64,000 bases of DNA. Origin: Flavobacteriia bacterium 40-80 (GTDB lineage: Bacteria > Bacteroidota > Bacteroidia > Flavobacteriales_D > Crocinitomicaceae). The stretch covers positions 1 through 64,000 of the forward strand of contig MKVF01000028.1 in NCBI GenBank assembly GCA_001899145.1. Direction: 5' to 3'. Positions 16,813-25,426 of the stretch are shown in pieces. The stretch's first letter is position 1. Each line of letters starts with the position of its first letter. Below the pieces are notes generated by a model. The model had not been told where the DNA came from and made no database searches. It worked only from the letters and a program-made list of their open reading frames with translations. Position numbers and translations under genes: made by a program.

Positions 16813-17787
16813 TTAGAATAAATCGTCTGCTGTAATGCTTTTGTCATGCTTGGTATAATCTACCGGACGTTTTGCGAAAAAGTCGTCCAGACTGTTCGCG
16901 AATACCTCTTCTTCGAACCAGCTCATTGGCTGGTATTCAGCATTTGTCACGTTGAAAACTGTGTCAAATCCGATTTGCTTCAGACTTTCATCCACACGGA
17001 ATTTCATAAAGTTGATCAGATCCTGCTTTTTGATGATTTCTATTTCTCCTTCAATAAAAATCCAGTCTAAGATCTTACTTTCAACGGTGATAGAGTCTTC
17101 TACTGTTTTCCGAATCAGTGCTACCGTTTCTGTGTCAAAGAAATCAGGGAACTCTTCACGGATTTTATTGACAATGTAAATCCCGCCGTTTGCGTGAATC
17201 TGCTCATCAACAGATGTCCAGGCAATAATATTGCTTACATTTTTCATGTATCCTTTGAAGCGTGTAAAGGAAAGGATAATGGCAAACTGGCTGAAAAGAG
17301 ATACATTTTCAATCAGAATAGTAAATAAAATCAGGGAAACAACGTATTTTTTACGGTCATCCGAACGTGTATTCTGAAGAACACCGGACAAGTATTCCAC
17401 ACGTTCTTTTATTACCGGAATATCCATCAGCTTCTGGAATTCATTATTGTAACCCAACACTTCCAGTAAACGTGAGTAAGCCTCCGAATGGCGGAATTCG
17501 CATTCCGCGAAAGTGCTTCCCAGACCGTTAAATTCCGGCTTCGGGAAGTGATTGTAAATATTTCCCCAAAATGATTTTACGGCAACTTCAATCTGTGCAA
17601 TTGCTAATAAGCTGTGCTTGATAGCATTTCTTTCCGGCATCGTCAGATTGGAATGAAAATCCTGTGTATCCGCAGTGAAGTCCACTTCGCTGTGGACCCA
17701 AAATGCTTTGTTGATCGCTTCAGTAAATTTCAATACTTCCGGATATTCGAAAGGTTTGTAATTGACCCTTCTGTCAAAGATGCTCAT
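16813..17787 (-). CDS. nrdB: Class I ribonucleotide reductase radical (beta) subunit
   Basis: 324 residues, ferritin-like. The dimetal ligands are recognisable: Glu67 (AQIEVAV), Glu97-x-x-His100 (EFRH), a Glu in IENVSLF, and the late ExxH in DEQIHANG. The radical tyrosine position is kept (Tyr104, four residues after His100). It generates the tyrosyl radical used by NrdA. Some Bacteroidota NrdB proteins carry an N-terminal ATP cone; this one does not. It lies 27 bases upstream of nrdA. Confidence 0.94.
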   Translation of the reverse strand: MSIFDRRVNYKPFEYPEVLKFTEAINKAFWVHSEVDFTADTQDFHSNLTMPERNAIKHSLLAIAQIEVAVKSFWGNIYNHFPKPEFNGLGSTFAECEFRHSEAYSRLLEVLGYNNEFQKLMDIPVIKERVEYLSGVLQNTRSDDRKKYVVSLILFTILIENVSLFSQFAIILSFTRFKGYMKNVSNIIAWTSVDEQIHANGGIYIVNKIREEFPDFFDTETVALIRKTVEDSITVESKILDWIFIEGEIEIIKKQDLINFMKFRVDESLKQIGFDTVFNVTNAEYQPMSWFEEEVFANSLDDFFAKRPVDYTKHDKSITADDLF

Positions 17788-17813
17788 ACTCCAATTATTT
17801 TTATAGTTCTTAT

Positions 17814-18332
17814 TTATTCTTCTGATTCTTCCTCACAGCCAGGTATATAGCGCTTTAATGCCCGTGCTACCCCGTTTTTCCACGTGTTGATGTTGCCTTC
17901 CAGCTGAAGGCTGTTGATCAGCTCCACCACTTTGTCGATCGGCATCCCGTAACGCAGCGTTCCTGATATCAGCTTGGCATAATTCCAGTACTCCGGGTTG
18001 AATTTCTGGGAGAGCCCTTCAATCGTTGTTTTGTAACCTCTGGTGTTCTTATACTGAAAATCATAACGCGAGCTTCCATCGGCTTCACGTCCTTTAATAA
18101 TGGTACCGTTGTTGACCCATCTTGGAATGGCAATACCATCCTCATCGTCCAGCAGTCCCGTAAAAATTTCATAGGGACGTCCGTCAATCAGTCCGATGAA
18201 AGCAATCCACTTTTCTTTGTTATTTTGAAAACGAACTACTTCTGCCTCTAAAGCACCCGGTCTCGTCGTCGGAAAAACACCGCTTATATCGGTTTTTTCT
18301 TCTTCTGAGATATTGAATGCAGTACTTTCCAT
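17814..18332 (-). CDS. NrdJ C-terminal-like (TSCPD-type) accessory protein
   Basis: 172 residues, first gene of the nrd operon, 26 bases before nrdB. The core (VRFQNNKEKWIAFIGLIDGRP, then YEIFTGLL and RWVNNGTIIKG) resembles the C-terminal region of class II ribonucleotide reductases (NrdJ/NrdJb). The tail is acidic and has one Cys near the end (PGCEEE). The literal TSCPD motif is not present. A role in reductase re-activation or regulation is inferred from operon position and resemblance; no catalytic residues can be named. Confidence 0.55.
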   Translation of the reverse strand: MESTAFNISEEEKTDISGVFPTTRPGALEAEVVRFQNNKEKWIAFIGLIDGRPYEIFTGLLDDEDGIAIPRWVNNGTIIKGREADGSSRYDFQYKNTRGYKTTIEGLSQKFNPEYWNYAKLISGTLRYGMPIDKVVELINSLQLEGNINTWKNGVARALKRYIPGCEEESEE

Positions 18333-18694
18333 GTGTTTTTAAAGGGTAATTTTTGTTCATTGGCTTACAGGCACAAATATAAATTATAAAACATTCTGGA
18401 AAAAAATAATTTTCAAAAGTTGACAAATTTTATGAATTAAATAAATGATATACAGTAAAGTAAAATTTATTAACAACCAAAAAGTTGACAAAAAATGTAA
18501 AATAACTGAATTTTGGTATTGTAAAAGTGAACAATAATTTAAAACTTAAGACAGTTCTTCACCTGCGCAGATTTTAACCGGGTGAGGAGACAGAAAAGCG
18601 GAGCCTGAAAGAGCAGTTTTGAGGGCAGAAAATTAATATTTCTTTTCATCCGGATGCCTCCTCTTGTAAAAACAATCGTTAATTTTGGAGAGTA
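18333..18694. other. Divergent intergenic region with a 13-base direct repeat
   Basis: About 360 AT-rich bases between the nrd operon and the LETM1-like gene. It contains two identical copies of AAAAGTTGACAAA (18415-18427 and 18480-18492, 65 bases apart), the nrd -7 box, and a TAATTTTG match on the plus strand (18680-18687) only 7 bases before the downstream ATG. No gene seen. Confidence 0.6.
18374..18381 (-). promoter_or_regulatory. -7 box of the nrd operon (TATATTTG)
   Basis: Exact TAnnTTTG match on the minus strand, 42 bases before the start of the NrdJ-like gene. Confidence 0.5.
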
Positions 18695-19978
18695 ATGCCG
18701 ATAACAGAAAAAACAATTGAGTTGTATCCTGGGTCTAAAGACTGGATCCAGAAATACCTTTATCTGATTGATGAGGGAAAAATTGTTTTGGAGAAGGAAA
18801 CTCCCGATTGGGCGTATGTATCAAGTGACCTCCACCTGTTATTCGTCCGGCACGGCATTTTGTTCGGTTCTTCCCGCTCCCCGATTTTTTTCAAGGCTCC
18901 CAATGCGAACAAGTGGACCAAAGAAGAAAAGGTAAAATTCTTACTGTTGGAAAGCTTGTTGTTTGTACACCTTTGCAAACACCGGAAATATGAAAAAGAA
19001 AAGTTCATAGAAGAGCTGCTGGATTATTACTCATCCTTTGCGAAGGAAGACGGTATTCCGTTTTTAAAATTTGATTTTCTGAGTGAAAAATCTCCTACTA
19101 TAGAGCTTGAGAAGATACTGAGCAGCCGTGTTGCCATAAAAAGCAGCATCATCAGCACGAACAAATGGATAAAATACATTGAAAATTCCTTTGTTTTTTT
19201 AGATGTCATTCTGTTTGATCATTACCTGAATGAACGGCCTGCCGTGGAAGAAGAAGATTTTGAAAACCTGAAATTCAACACACTGCTGTCGATTATACAG
19301 GCATCTCACGCAGATGAGGTAGTTTCCAACCGGGAAAAAAATATTTTCAAAACCTTCCTGACCGCGGCGAGCTTGCCGGGAGAAAAAAAGCAATTGCTGA
19401 AAGAAAAATTCAAGACCAATGCGGAGAATGAAGATTATTTTTCTTCTTATCTTACCTCGGAATTGTTCCGTTTTTTCCTGCTGGATATGTCACTCCTGAC
19501 GATTTATACCAGCTATGAAGTGGATGATTCTGAAAAGCAATTTCTCCATGAATTTTCCTCTTTTTTGAATATTGATGCCGATCAGTATTTTAAAGCAAGC
19601 ATAGCCGTTCAGCAATTTGTACTGAATAATGAAGATTTTGTTCCTGCCTTGGTAAAGAACAAATCGTATGAAAGAATGCTGAACAGCTTATCCAACCGCT
19701 GGATTAAAATTCTATCAAGGAACAAAGATAAATTTGTAACAGAGCTGCTGGAAAGTAAGGAGCTGATGGCACTTGTTTCCAAAGCGGCAGTCACGGAGCT
19801 GACCACGGAAGAAAAGCTGAAAGTAAAAGAGCAGTTCAAAGACCTGATCAAGAGCATGCCGTCGCTTGCCGTGTTTATGCTTCCGGGAGGAGCAATTCTC
19901 CTGCCTCTTTTGCTGAAAGTAATTCCGGGCTTGCTGCCTTCTTCTTTCAGGGACAATGAAATCCAGGAACGGAAATGA
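18695..19978 (+). CDS. LETM1-like RBD protein with TerB-like middle region
   Basis: 427 residues, apparently cytoplasmic with one hydrophobic stretch near the C-terminus. The last ~75 residues (TELTTEEKLKVKEQFKDLI, then SLAVFMLPGGAILLPLLLKVIPGLLPSSF) closely resemble the ribosome-binding domain of mitochondrial LETM1 proteins. The middle (about 200-320) has two helical stretches (IIQASHADEVVSNREKNIF; TIYTSYEVDDSEKQFLHEF) in the style of TerB repeats, with acidic residues where TerB binds metal. The N-terminus is unknown. It starts a three-gene run with overlaps. Function unknown; ion homeostasis or ribosome contact is speculation from the eukaryotic family. Confidence 0.72.
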   Translation: MPITEKTIELYPGSKDWIQKYLYLIDEGKIVLEKETPDWAYVSSDLHLLFVRHGILFGSSRSPIFFKAPNANKWTKEEKVKFLLLESLLFVHLCKHRKYEKEKFIEELLDYYSSFAKEDGIPFLKFDFLSEKSPTIELEKILSSRVAIKSSIISTNKWIKYIENSFVFLDVILFDHYLNERPAVEEEDFENLKFNTLLSIIQASHADEVVSNREKNIFKTFLTAASLPGEKKQLLKEKFKTNAENEDYFSSYLTSELFRFFLLDMSLLTIYTSYEVDDSEKQFLHEFSSFLNIDADQYFKASIAVQQFVLNNEDFVPALVKNKSYERMLNSLSNRWIKILSRNKDKFVTELLESKELMALVSKAAVTELTTEEKLKVKEQFKDLIKSMPSLAVFMLPGGAILLPLLLKVIPGLLPSSFRDNEIQERK

Positions 19979-20775
19979 AGCAGTTTACCGTCGTTTTGCT
20001 GCTGTTTTTTACATCTGTGGCATTTTCCCAGCTGGAGAATGTTTACCGTTTGCCGGAGGAGCTTGATGAATGTTCGGGGATGCTTTTCCTGAACGATTCT
20101 ACCTTATTGCTGCACAACGACAGCGAACGGCCTAATCGTTTGTATATGGTCAGCCTGAAAGGAAAGTTGCTGGATACGATCGAATTACCTGTTCACCTGA
20201 GAGATTTTGAAGCGATAACAGCAAAAGAGAATTTGCTGTATCTGGGAGATATCGGGAATAACAGCAATAATCGCAAGGATTTAAAAATCGCAGTTTTTGA
20301 TTTAAAAAATAGAAAAATTGTTTCTGTGAATGCGATCAGCTATCCGGAACAGGAATCATTTCCACCACCATCTGACAACTGGTATTTTGATGCGGAAGCA
20401 ATGATCTTTAAGAATGATTCACTGTTGATTTTTACGAAGAACAGGACCAAACCGTACGATGGAAAGAGCCTGATTTATTATTTTAACGAAGATTCAGGAA
20501 AGCTTGAACGGATAGGAGAGATCACTACAGGAACAGAAGGCTGGTTAACGAACAGTGTAACGGATGCAGTGTATCACAAAGATAAATTATACCTGCTGAC
20601 CTACAAATTCCTGTATATTTTTGATGCTCATTTTCAACTGACGAAAAAAATAAAATTTTCCCGGATTACGCAAAAAGAGGCAATAGCCATTAACTCTAAA
20701 GGAGTAATTTACATTGCCACGGAAAAACATCCTGTTCTGGGAGGCGGAAAACTGTATAAATTGAAAAAGACATGA
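19975..20775 (+). CDS. Secreted propeller-like protein (SdiA-regulated type)
   Basis: 266 residues with a signal peptide (MKQFTVVLLLFFTSVAFS). The remainder is repeats of short beta strands with acidic turns (LDECSGMLFLNDSTLLLHND, DFEAITAKENLLYLGDIGN, FDAEAMIFKNDSLLIFTKN, KEAIAINSKGVIYIATE), consistent with a six-bladed propeller. The DFEAI...YLGDIGDN style is common in Bacteroidota secreted proteins of unknown function. It overlaps the LETM1-like gene by 4 bases and the next gene by 4 bases. No catalytic residues named. Confidence 0.7.
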   Translation: MKQFTVVLLLFFTSVAFSQLENVYRLPEELDECSGMLFLNDSTLLLHNDSERPNRLYMVSLKGKLLDTIELPVHLRDFEAITAKENLLYLGDIGNNSNNRKDLKIAVFDLKNRKIVSVNAISYPEQESFPPPSDNWYFDAEAMIFKNDSLLIFTKNRTKPYDGKSLIYYFNEDSGKLERIGEITTGTEGWLTNSVTDAVYHKDKLYLLTYKFLYIFDAHFQLTKKIKFSRITQKEAIAINSKGVIYIATEKHPVLGGGKLYKLKKT

Positions 20776-21440
20776 AAAGAGAGCTGACAATTTCCAATTA
20801 TAAGGCAGTTATTTTTGATATGGACGGTGTTTTGATCGACTCTGAGCCATTATGGAAAATCGCGATGGAAAATGCTTTTAAGCACGTCGGAGTTAATCTT
20901 GAAAGGAAGCAGTTTGTTCAGACAGTCGGATTGAGGATTGATGAGGTGATCCGTTACTGGAGAGCGCGTTTTCCCTGGGAAAGATTTTCAAATGAAGAAG
21001 TGCAGGAACTGATCCTAGCAGAACTGGAAAAACTGATCGCGGCGGGCGCAGAACCATTGAAGGGAGTGGTGGACACCCTGAAATTTTTAAAAAATAAAGG
21101 AATGAAAGTCGGTTTGGGAACTTCTTCTTACGAGCGGCTGATCCGTTTTAATTTAAAACAGCTGGAGCTGGAACAATATTTTGATTTTACGCATTCGGCA
21201 GAAAAAGAGTTATATGGAAAACCTCATCCCGCGGTTTATTTATCATGTGCGGAAGCACTGGACGTTTCTCCTCTGGAATGCCTGGTTATCGAAGACAGCT
21301 TTACAGGTGTGCTGGCGGCTAAGGCTGCACGTATGGATGTTGTTGCCATTCCCGAGAAAACACATGAACCCGATCAACGTTTAATAATTGCTGATTATCA
21401 GTTCGAAGATATGGGAGTGTTCCTGAGAAGCATTGAATGA
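20772..21440 (+). CDS. HAD-family sugar phosphatase (HxpB/YniC-like)
   Basis: 222 residues, HAD superfamily subfamily IA. Motif I is FDMDGVLIDSEP (nucleophile and acid Asp at about 15 and 17), motif II is the Ser in LGTSSYE, motif III includes Lys in YGKPHP, and motif IV is VIEDSFTG. The opening and the WRARFPW region recall E. coli hexitol phosphatase HxpB, which hydrolyses small sugar phosphates such as 2-deoxyglucose 6-phosphate. It overlaps the preceding gene by 4 bases. Substrate is not determinable here. Confidence 0.85.
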   Translation: MKRELTISNYKAVIFDMDGVLIDSEPLWKIAMENAFKHVGVNLERKQFVQTVGLRIDEVIRYWRARFPWERFSNEEVQELILAELEKLIAAGAEPLKGVVDTLKFLKNKGMKVGLGTSSYERLIRFNLKQLELEQYFDFTHSAEKELYGKPHPAVYLSCAEALDVSPLECLVIEDSFTGVLAAKAARMDVVAIPEKTHEPDQRLIIADYQFEDMGVFLRSIE

Positions 21441-21517
21441 TTCGGCAGATAAAATTCACAACTAATCCAAAATCCGTTAAGCTTTCAACAAAAAACTCTC
21501 CTTTCAGCGTTTTTTCA

Positions 21518-21525
21518 TAATTTTG
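21518..21525 (+). promoter_or_regulatory. -7 box of arm B (TAATTTTG)
   Basis: Exact TAnnTTTG match; the expected transcription start falls about six bases downstream, at the edge of the palindrome 21531-21546. Confidence 0.55.
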
Positions 21526-21530
21526 CAGTC

Positions 21531-21546
21531 TTTACCAATTGGTAAA
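21531..21546. promoter_or_regulatory. Perfect 16-base palindrome, candidate operator of arm B
   Basis: TTTACCAATTGGTAAA is its own reverse complement over all 16 bases. It lies immediately after the -7 box and 14 bases before the first ATG of arm B, an ideal place for a repressor dimer to block transcription start. The binding protein is unknown; the first gene product, with a possible helix-turn-helix tail, is one candidate. Confidence 0.6.
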
Positions 21547-21560
21547 CCAAAACCGGGAAA

Positions 21561-21965
21561 ATGAAGAAAGAAGAAGTTCCTCAAGATAATTCTTTTCTGA
21601 CCAACAGTGTTATCCGTGAGCTTTGCTATGCAACGGATGAGGAAGGAAATTATACCACCGTTCAGTCAAAAGGCTGGAAAACCAAGGATGAAGCGCTTCA
21701 GGAGTCGATTGAGCTGATCAGTGAACGTACAGATGAAGCCCTTCGCAAATTTCATGCGGGCGAGGCCAGCCCTGTTCTTTATTTCATGGAATGCGCACGA
21801 ATGGATGTTCCGTTGCTGGCTGCTTATGTCAATAAGTGGAAATGGACCGTGAAGAGACATTTTAAGCCATCAGTTTTTAAAGGTTTGTCGGATAAGGTTT
21901 TACAGCAGTATGCCGATGTATTTGATATCACATTAGACGAATTAAAAAATTTCAGAGGAAAATAA
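21561..21965 (+). CDS. Small cytoplasmic protein, possible HTH regulator of arm B
   Basis: 134 residues, first gene of arm B. The C-terminal half (MDVPLLAAYVNKWKWTVKRH, FKGLSDKVLQQYADVFDITLDELKNF) has the spacing of a Cro/CI-type helix-turn-helix, ending in the characteristic hydrophobic-Asp-Glu-Leu tail. The N-terminal half is acidic with no recognised motif. Its ATG lies 14 bases after a perfect palindrome. It could regulate the cluster or be a structural partner of the BtrH-like protein encoded 3 bases downstream. Function not established. Confidence 0.6.
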   Translation: MKKEEVPQDNSFLTNSVIRELCYATDEEGNYTTVQSKGWKTKDEALQESIELISERTDEALRKFHAGEASPVLYFMECARMDVPLLAAYVNKWKWTVKRHFKPSVFKGLSDKVLQQYADVFDITLDELKNFRGK

Positions 21966-21968
21966 TAA

Positions 21969-22964
21969 ATGCAGATCGACTTCAAACATCATCAATCAGG
22001 GCACTGCGAAAACGGTGTTGCATCCAATCTCCTTATTTACAAAGGTATAAATATTTCCGAACCAATGGTGTTCGGGATCGGAGCCGGACTGTTTTTTGTA
22101 TATCTTCCCTTCTTAAAAGTGAATTTCGCACCGGGGTTCAGTTTTCGTCCGATGCCGGGCGTTATTTTCAACCGTGTAGCAAAACAGCTGGGAATAAAAA
22201 TTAAACGGACTAAATTCAAAAATCCGGAAGACGCTCAGAAAGCACTGGATGAAAACCTGAAGAACAATATTCCTACAGGCCTTCAGGTCGGAGTATATCA
22301 TCTTTCCTATTTTCCGGATGAATACCGTTTTCATTTTAATGCACATAATCTGGTCGTTTTCGGGAAAGAAGGAGATAATTATCTCATTTCGGATCCGATT
22401 ATGGGAGAGACAACGACACTGACTTCCAGTGAGCTGGAAAGAGTCCGTTTTGCAAAAGGCGTGCTTGCCCCCAAAGGGCACATGTATTATCCGATAGCTT
22501 TTCCCAAAGAGATCAACTGGGAGAAAGCGATCCGGAAAGGAATCAAAAAAACCTGCTTTTTCATGCTGGCAAAAGCGCCCATTGTAGGAGTGAGAGGGAT
22601 TCGTACCGTAGCGAAAAATATCCGCAAATGGCCGGAGAAAATAGGAACAAAAAAGACCAATCATTACCTGGCGCAACTGGTGCGGATGCAGGAAGAGATC
22701 GGTACCGGCGGTGGCGGTTTCCGCTATATTTATGCCGCTTTTTTACAGGAAGCTTCCCGAGAGCTGAATATGCCGGTATTATTTGAAATGTCAAAAGAAA
22801 TGACGCATGTCGGAGATTTATGGCGTGAATTTGCCATCAATGCCTCGCGGATTTTCAAAAACCGGGCTTCTGCCGGAAACACATATAATCAGCTTGCAGA
22901 TGATTTGCTGAAAATCGCTGATCTGGAGGAAGATTTTTTTAAACGGTTGAATAAATTGTTTTAG
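21969..22964 (+). CDS. BtrH N-terminal domain protein (DUF4872-type C-terminus)
   Basis: 331 residues. The N-terminal part is papain-like: GHCENGVASNLL contains the candidate Cys14, and FHFNAHNLVVFGKEGDNYLISDP supplies a His and a downstream Asp. This matches BtrH, which transfers an acyl group from a carrier protein in butirosin biosynthesis. The C-terminal half is helical (DUF4872-like). In a flexirubin locus it may move an acyl chain between ACP and acceptor; that is inference. Start is 3 bases after the preceding stop. Confidence 0.75.
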   Translation: MQIDFKHHQSGHCENGVASNLLIYKGINISEPMVFGIGAGLFFVYLPFLKVNFAPGFSFRPMPGVIFNRVAKQLGIKIKRTKFKNPEDAQKALDENLKNNIPTGLQVGVYHLSYFPDEYRFHFNAHNLVVFGKEGDNYLISDPIMGETTTLTSSELERVRFAKGVLAPKGHMYYPIAFPKEINWEKAIRKGIKKTCFFMLAKAPIVGVRGIRTVAKNIRKWPEKIGTKKTNHYLAQLVRMQEEIGTGGGGFRYIYAAFLQEASRELNMPVLFEMSKEMTHVGDLWREFAINASRIFKNRASAGNTYNQLADDLLKIADLEEDFFKRLNKLF

Positions 22965-22973
22965 AACAGCAAC

Positions 22974-23729
22974 ATGATGAACCCGATTATTGAAATAAGC
23001 AATTTGTCTAAACAATATCTTCATTCCGAACATATTGCGGTCAATCAACTTTCCTTTTCCATTTATGAAAAGGAGATTGTCGGCATTATCGGGCCCAACG
23101 GTGCGGGAAAGACAACGCTTATTTCCATGATGTGCGGATTGATAAAACCTTCCACGGGAAGCATCAGAATTTATGGGTCAACCTACGATAACAACGAGCA
23201 GCGGATTCGTCAGAACATAGGTGTGGTTCCGCAGGATTTCGCACTCTACCCGACACTGACTGCCGAAGAAAACCTGATTTATTTCGGAAGCATGTGCGGG
23301 CTGAAAGGAAAGGAGCTGAAAGATAAGGTTGAAGCGTCTTTAGAAAAAGTCGGCCTGCTGGAATTCCGGAATAAAAAAATTTCCACTTTTTCAGGCGGAA
23401 TGAAACGGCGGATTAATCTGCTGGCAGGATTGCTTCACCAGCCGAAGATCCTTTTTCTGGATGAACCTACGGTCGGAGTGGACATCCATTCTAAGAAGAA
23501 AATAATTGAGTTCCTGAAAGAAATCCATCAAAACGGAACCAACATTATTTATACTTCTCACCACCTGTTGGAAGCAGAAGCATTGTGCACTCGTATTCTG
23601 ATCGTGGACAACGGAAAGATCCTGACACAGGGCTCGCCGCAGCAATTAATCCAATCCATTTCCGGAGCGGGAAATCTGGAAGATGTTTTTATTACACTCA
23701 CAGGAAATTCGTTGCGTGATGTTTTATAA
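22974..23729 (+). CDS. ABC transporter ATP-binding protein
   Basis: 251 residues, a complete ABC ATPase: Walker A GPNGAGKTT (about 38-46), Q-loop VPQDFAL, signature FSGGMKRR, Walker B ILFLDEP, and switch His in TSHH. The DRA/NodI-like appearance and separate permease fit a type II (ABC-2) exporter. With the permease encoded next it probably exports a pigment precursor or lipid across the inner membrane. It begins 9 bases after the BtrH-like gene, and its end overlaps the permease start by 11 bases. Confidence 0.93.
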   Translation: MMNPIIEISNLSKQYLHSEHIAVNQLSFSIYEKEIVGIIGPNGAGKTTLISMMCGLIKPSTGSIRIYGSTYDNNEQRIRQNIGVVPQDFALYPTLTAEENLIYFGSMCGLKGKELKDKVEASLEKVGLLEFRNKKISTFSGGMKRRINLLAGLLHQPKILFLDEPTVGVDIHSKKKIIEFLKEIHQNGTNIIYTSHHLLEAEALCTRILIVDNGKILTQGSPQQLIQSISGAGNLEDVFITLTGNSLRDVL

Positions 23730-24999
23730 GTTTTTACAGACCATCAGAAAAGAATTGCTGTTGCTGCGCAGAGATGTCGGTGGGCTGCTGATCCTTTTCC
23801 TGATGCCGCTCGCTCTGATCATCACTATTACCCTGATTCAAAGCGCTACGTTTGAATCCATTTCCGGTTCCAGGATTTCACTTGTCCTGGTGGATAATGA
23901 CCGGGGTGAAATTGCGGATTCCGTTATTCAGAACATTCGCCGGAGTAAGGCTTTTGATCTTGTCATGGAGCTCAATGGCCGTCCTGTAACGAAAAAGCAG
24001 GCGAAAGACCTTGTGTTTTCAGGTACATACCAGCTTGCCATTGTCATTCCGGAGCATTTATCCGATGATCTGAATCAGAAGATAGATGAGAATGTGAGAA
24101 GCGTTCTTTCGGGCTTTGGCATGGAAACCAAAGCTCAGGAAAATGCTTCCCCGGTAAAGAATAAGATCGTTTCCATCTACTTCGATCCCGTATCGCAGGT
24201 TTCTTTCAGAAATACCATTAAAGCCGAAATTGATAAGCTGATTACCGCTATTGAGCGGGATAAGGTTTATTCTTCCTTTCAGAAACAGCTGGATATCGAG
24301 GAAATTTCATTTGAAAAAGAAAATTTTATCCGTTTTAATGAAATTCTGCCGCAACAGGACGGGCAGACAACCGTTCTTCCGAATGCTTCGCAGCACAATG
24401 TTCCCGCATGGTCGCTGTTCGGAATTTTCTTTATCATCATTCCTTTGTCGATCAACATTGTAAAAGAGAAAAATCAGGGAACTTTTCTCCGGCTTCGTAC
24501 CAACCCGACTCCTTACTGGCTGATCATCCTTGGCAAAACGTTCACATATCTGCTGGTAACGCTGACGCAATTTTACCTGATGGTCATTGTCGGAAAACAC
24601 TTGTTTCCGCTGATCGGGCTGCCGAGCTTTGAAACGGGAGCAAATTTCTTTTCTCTCAGTGTTATTGCTCTGTTTGCGGGCCTTGCGGCGATCGGGCTGG
24701 GGATTTTGATCGGGACTATTGCGAAAACACAGGAGCAATCCGCACCGCTCGGGGCAACTTTAGTCGTGCTGCTTGCCGCTATCGGTGGCGTTTGGGTTCC
24801 CGTATTTGTGATGCCGCCGTTTATGCAGGTCATTTCCAACATCTCCCCGATGAACTGGGCATTGGATGCTTTTTACGATGTAATTTTACGTAATGTTCCT
24901 TTTAAAAGTATCATTGGCGCAATTTTATTGCTACTTTTGTTCGCTTTAGTGACAATATCTGCCGCTGTTATCTATGATAAGAAGAAAAGATCCGTATAG
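23719..24999 (+). CDS. ABC-2 type permease
   Basis: 427 residues from the ATG at 23719, chosen over a longer frame at 23683 because MFYKFLQTIRKELLLLRRD is the typical permease opening. One N-terminal membrane helix, a large extracytoplasmic domain (about 45-225), then five further hydrophobic segments to the end, the ABC2 (YhhJ/YbhR-like) layout. It pairs with the ATPase encoded upstream (11-base overlap). The export substrate is unknown; in this locus flexirubin or its precursor is plausible. Confidence 0.9.
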   Translation: MFYKFLQTIRKELLLLRRDVGGLLILFLMPLALIITITLIQSATFESISGSRISLVLVDNDRGEIADSVIQNIRRSKAFDLVMELNGRPVTKKQAKDLVFSGTYQLAIVIPEHLSDDLNQKIDENVRSVLSGFGMETKAQENASPVKNKIVSIYFDPVSQVSFRNTIKAEIDKLITAIERDKVYSSFQKQLDIEEISFEKENFIRFNEILPQQDGQTTVLPNASQHNVPAWSLFGIFFIIIPLSINIVKEKNQGTFLRLRTNPTPYWLIILGKTFTYLLVTLTQFYLMVIVGKHLFPLIGLPSFETGANFFSLSVIALFAGLAAIGLGILIGTIAKTQEQSAPLGATLVVLLAAIGGVWVPVFVMPPFMQVISNISPMNWALDAFYDVILRNVPFKSIIGAILLLLLFALVTISAAVIYDKKKRSV

Positions 25000-25426
25000 T
25001 AACTGTAAGAAGATCAGCCATAAAACACAGGTTCGGGTTCGTTTTAATGAAACGGATCCGTTAGGGATAGTGTGGCACGGTAATTACATCAAATACTTCG
25101 AGGACGGCCGTGAAGGATTTGGGCTGGAATATGGGATTTCCTATCTGGATATCCAGGCGCAGGGATTGGTCACACCGATTGTAAAATCCTCCTGCGAGCA
25201 CAAGCTGACAGTTAAATACGGAGAGATCTTAACCGTCGAGGCAACGTATGTGGATACACCAGCTGCGAAGCTGATCTACCTGTTCCGCATTTTCAATGAA
25301 AAAAATGAGCTTGTTTGTTTGGGAGAAACCGTTCAGGTATTTTTGAACCGGGAAGGCGAGCTATTGCTGAATGTTCCGCCTTTTATTGAGGAGTGGAAAC
25401 AAAAAATGAATCTGACCGAATGCTGA
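24974..25426 (+). CDS. Acyl thioesterase, 4-hydroxybenzoyl-CoA thioesterase family
   Basis: 150 residues, hotdog thioesterase. FNETDPLGIVWHGNYIKYFEDGRE (24-47) contains the family catalytic Asp28 and His35. Related YbgC/FadM-type enzymes release acyl chains from CoA or ACP. In the pigment locus it could release the polyene acid or edit stalled chains. It overlaps the permease gene by 26 bases and the following ketosynthase start by 7, showing tight co-translation. Carrier preference is unknown. Confidence 0.87.
   Translation: MIRRKDPYSNCKKISHKTQVRVRFNETDPLGIVWHGNYIKYFEDGREGFGLEYGISYLDIQAQGLVTPIVKSSCEHKLTVKYGEILTVEATYVDTPAAKLIYLFRIFNEKNELVCLGETVQVFLNREGELLLNVPPFIEEWKQKMNLTEC

Noticed and set aside
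18415-18492. TTGACA within the direct repeat as a sigma-70 -35 box
   Set aside because: Bacteroidota promoters use TTTG/TAnnTTTG elements, and no TATAAT partner is correctly spaced.
22113-22676. Long open frame on the minus strand inside the BtrH-like gene
   Set aside because: It lies opposite a gene with good motif support and shows no domain, ribosome site or promoter of its own.
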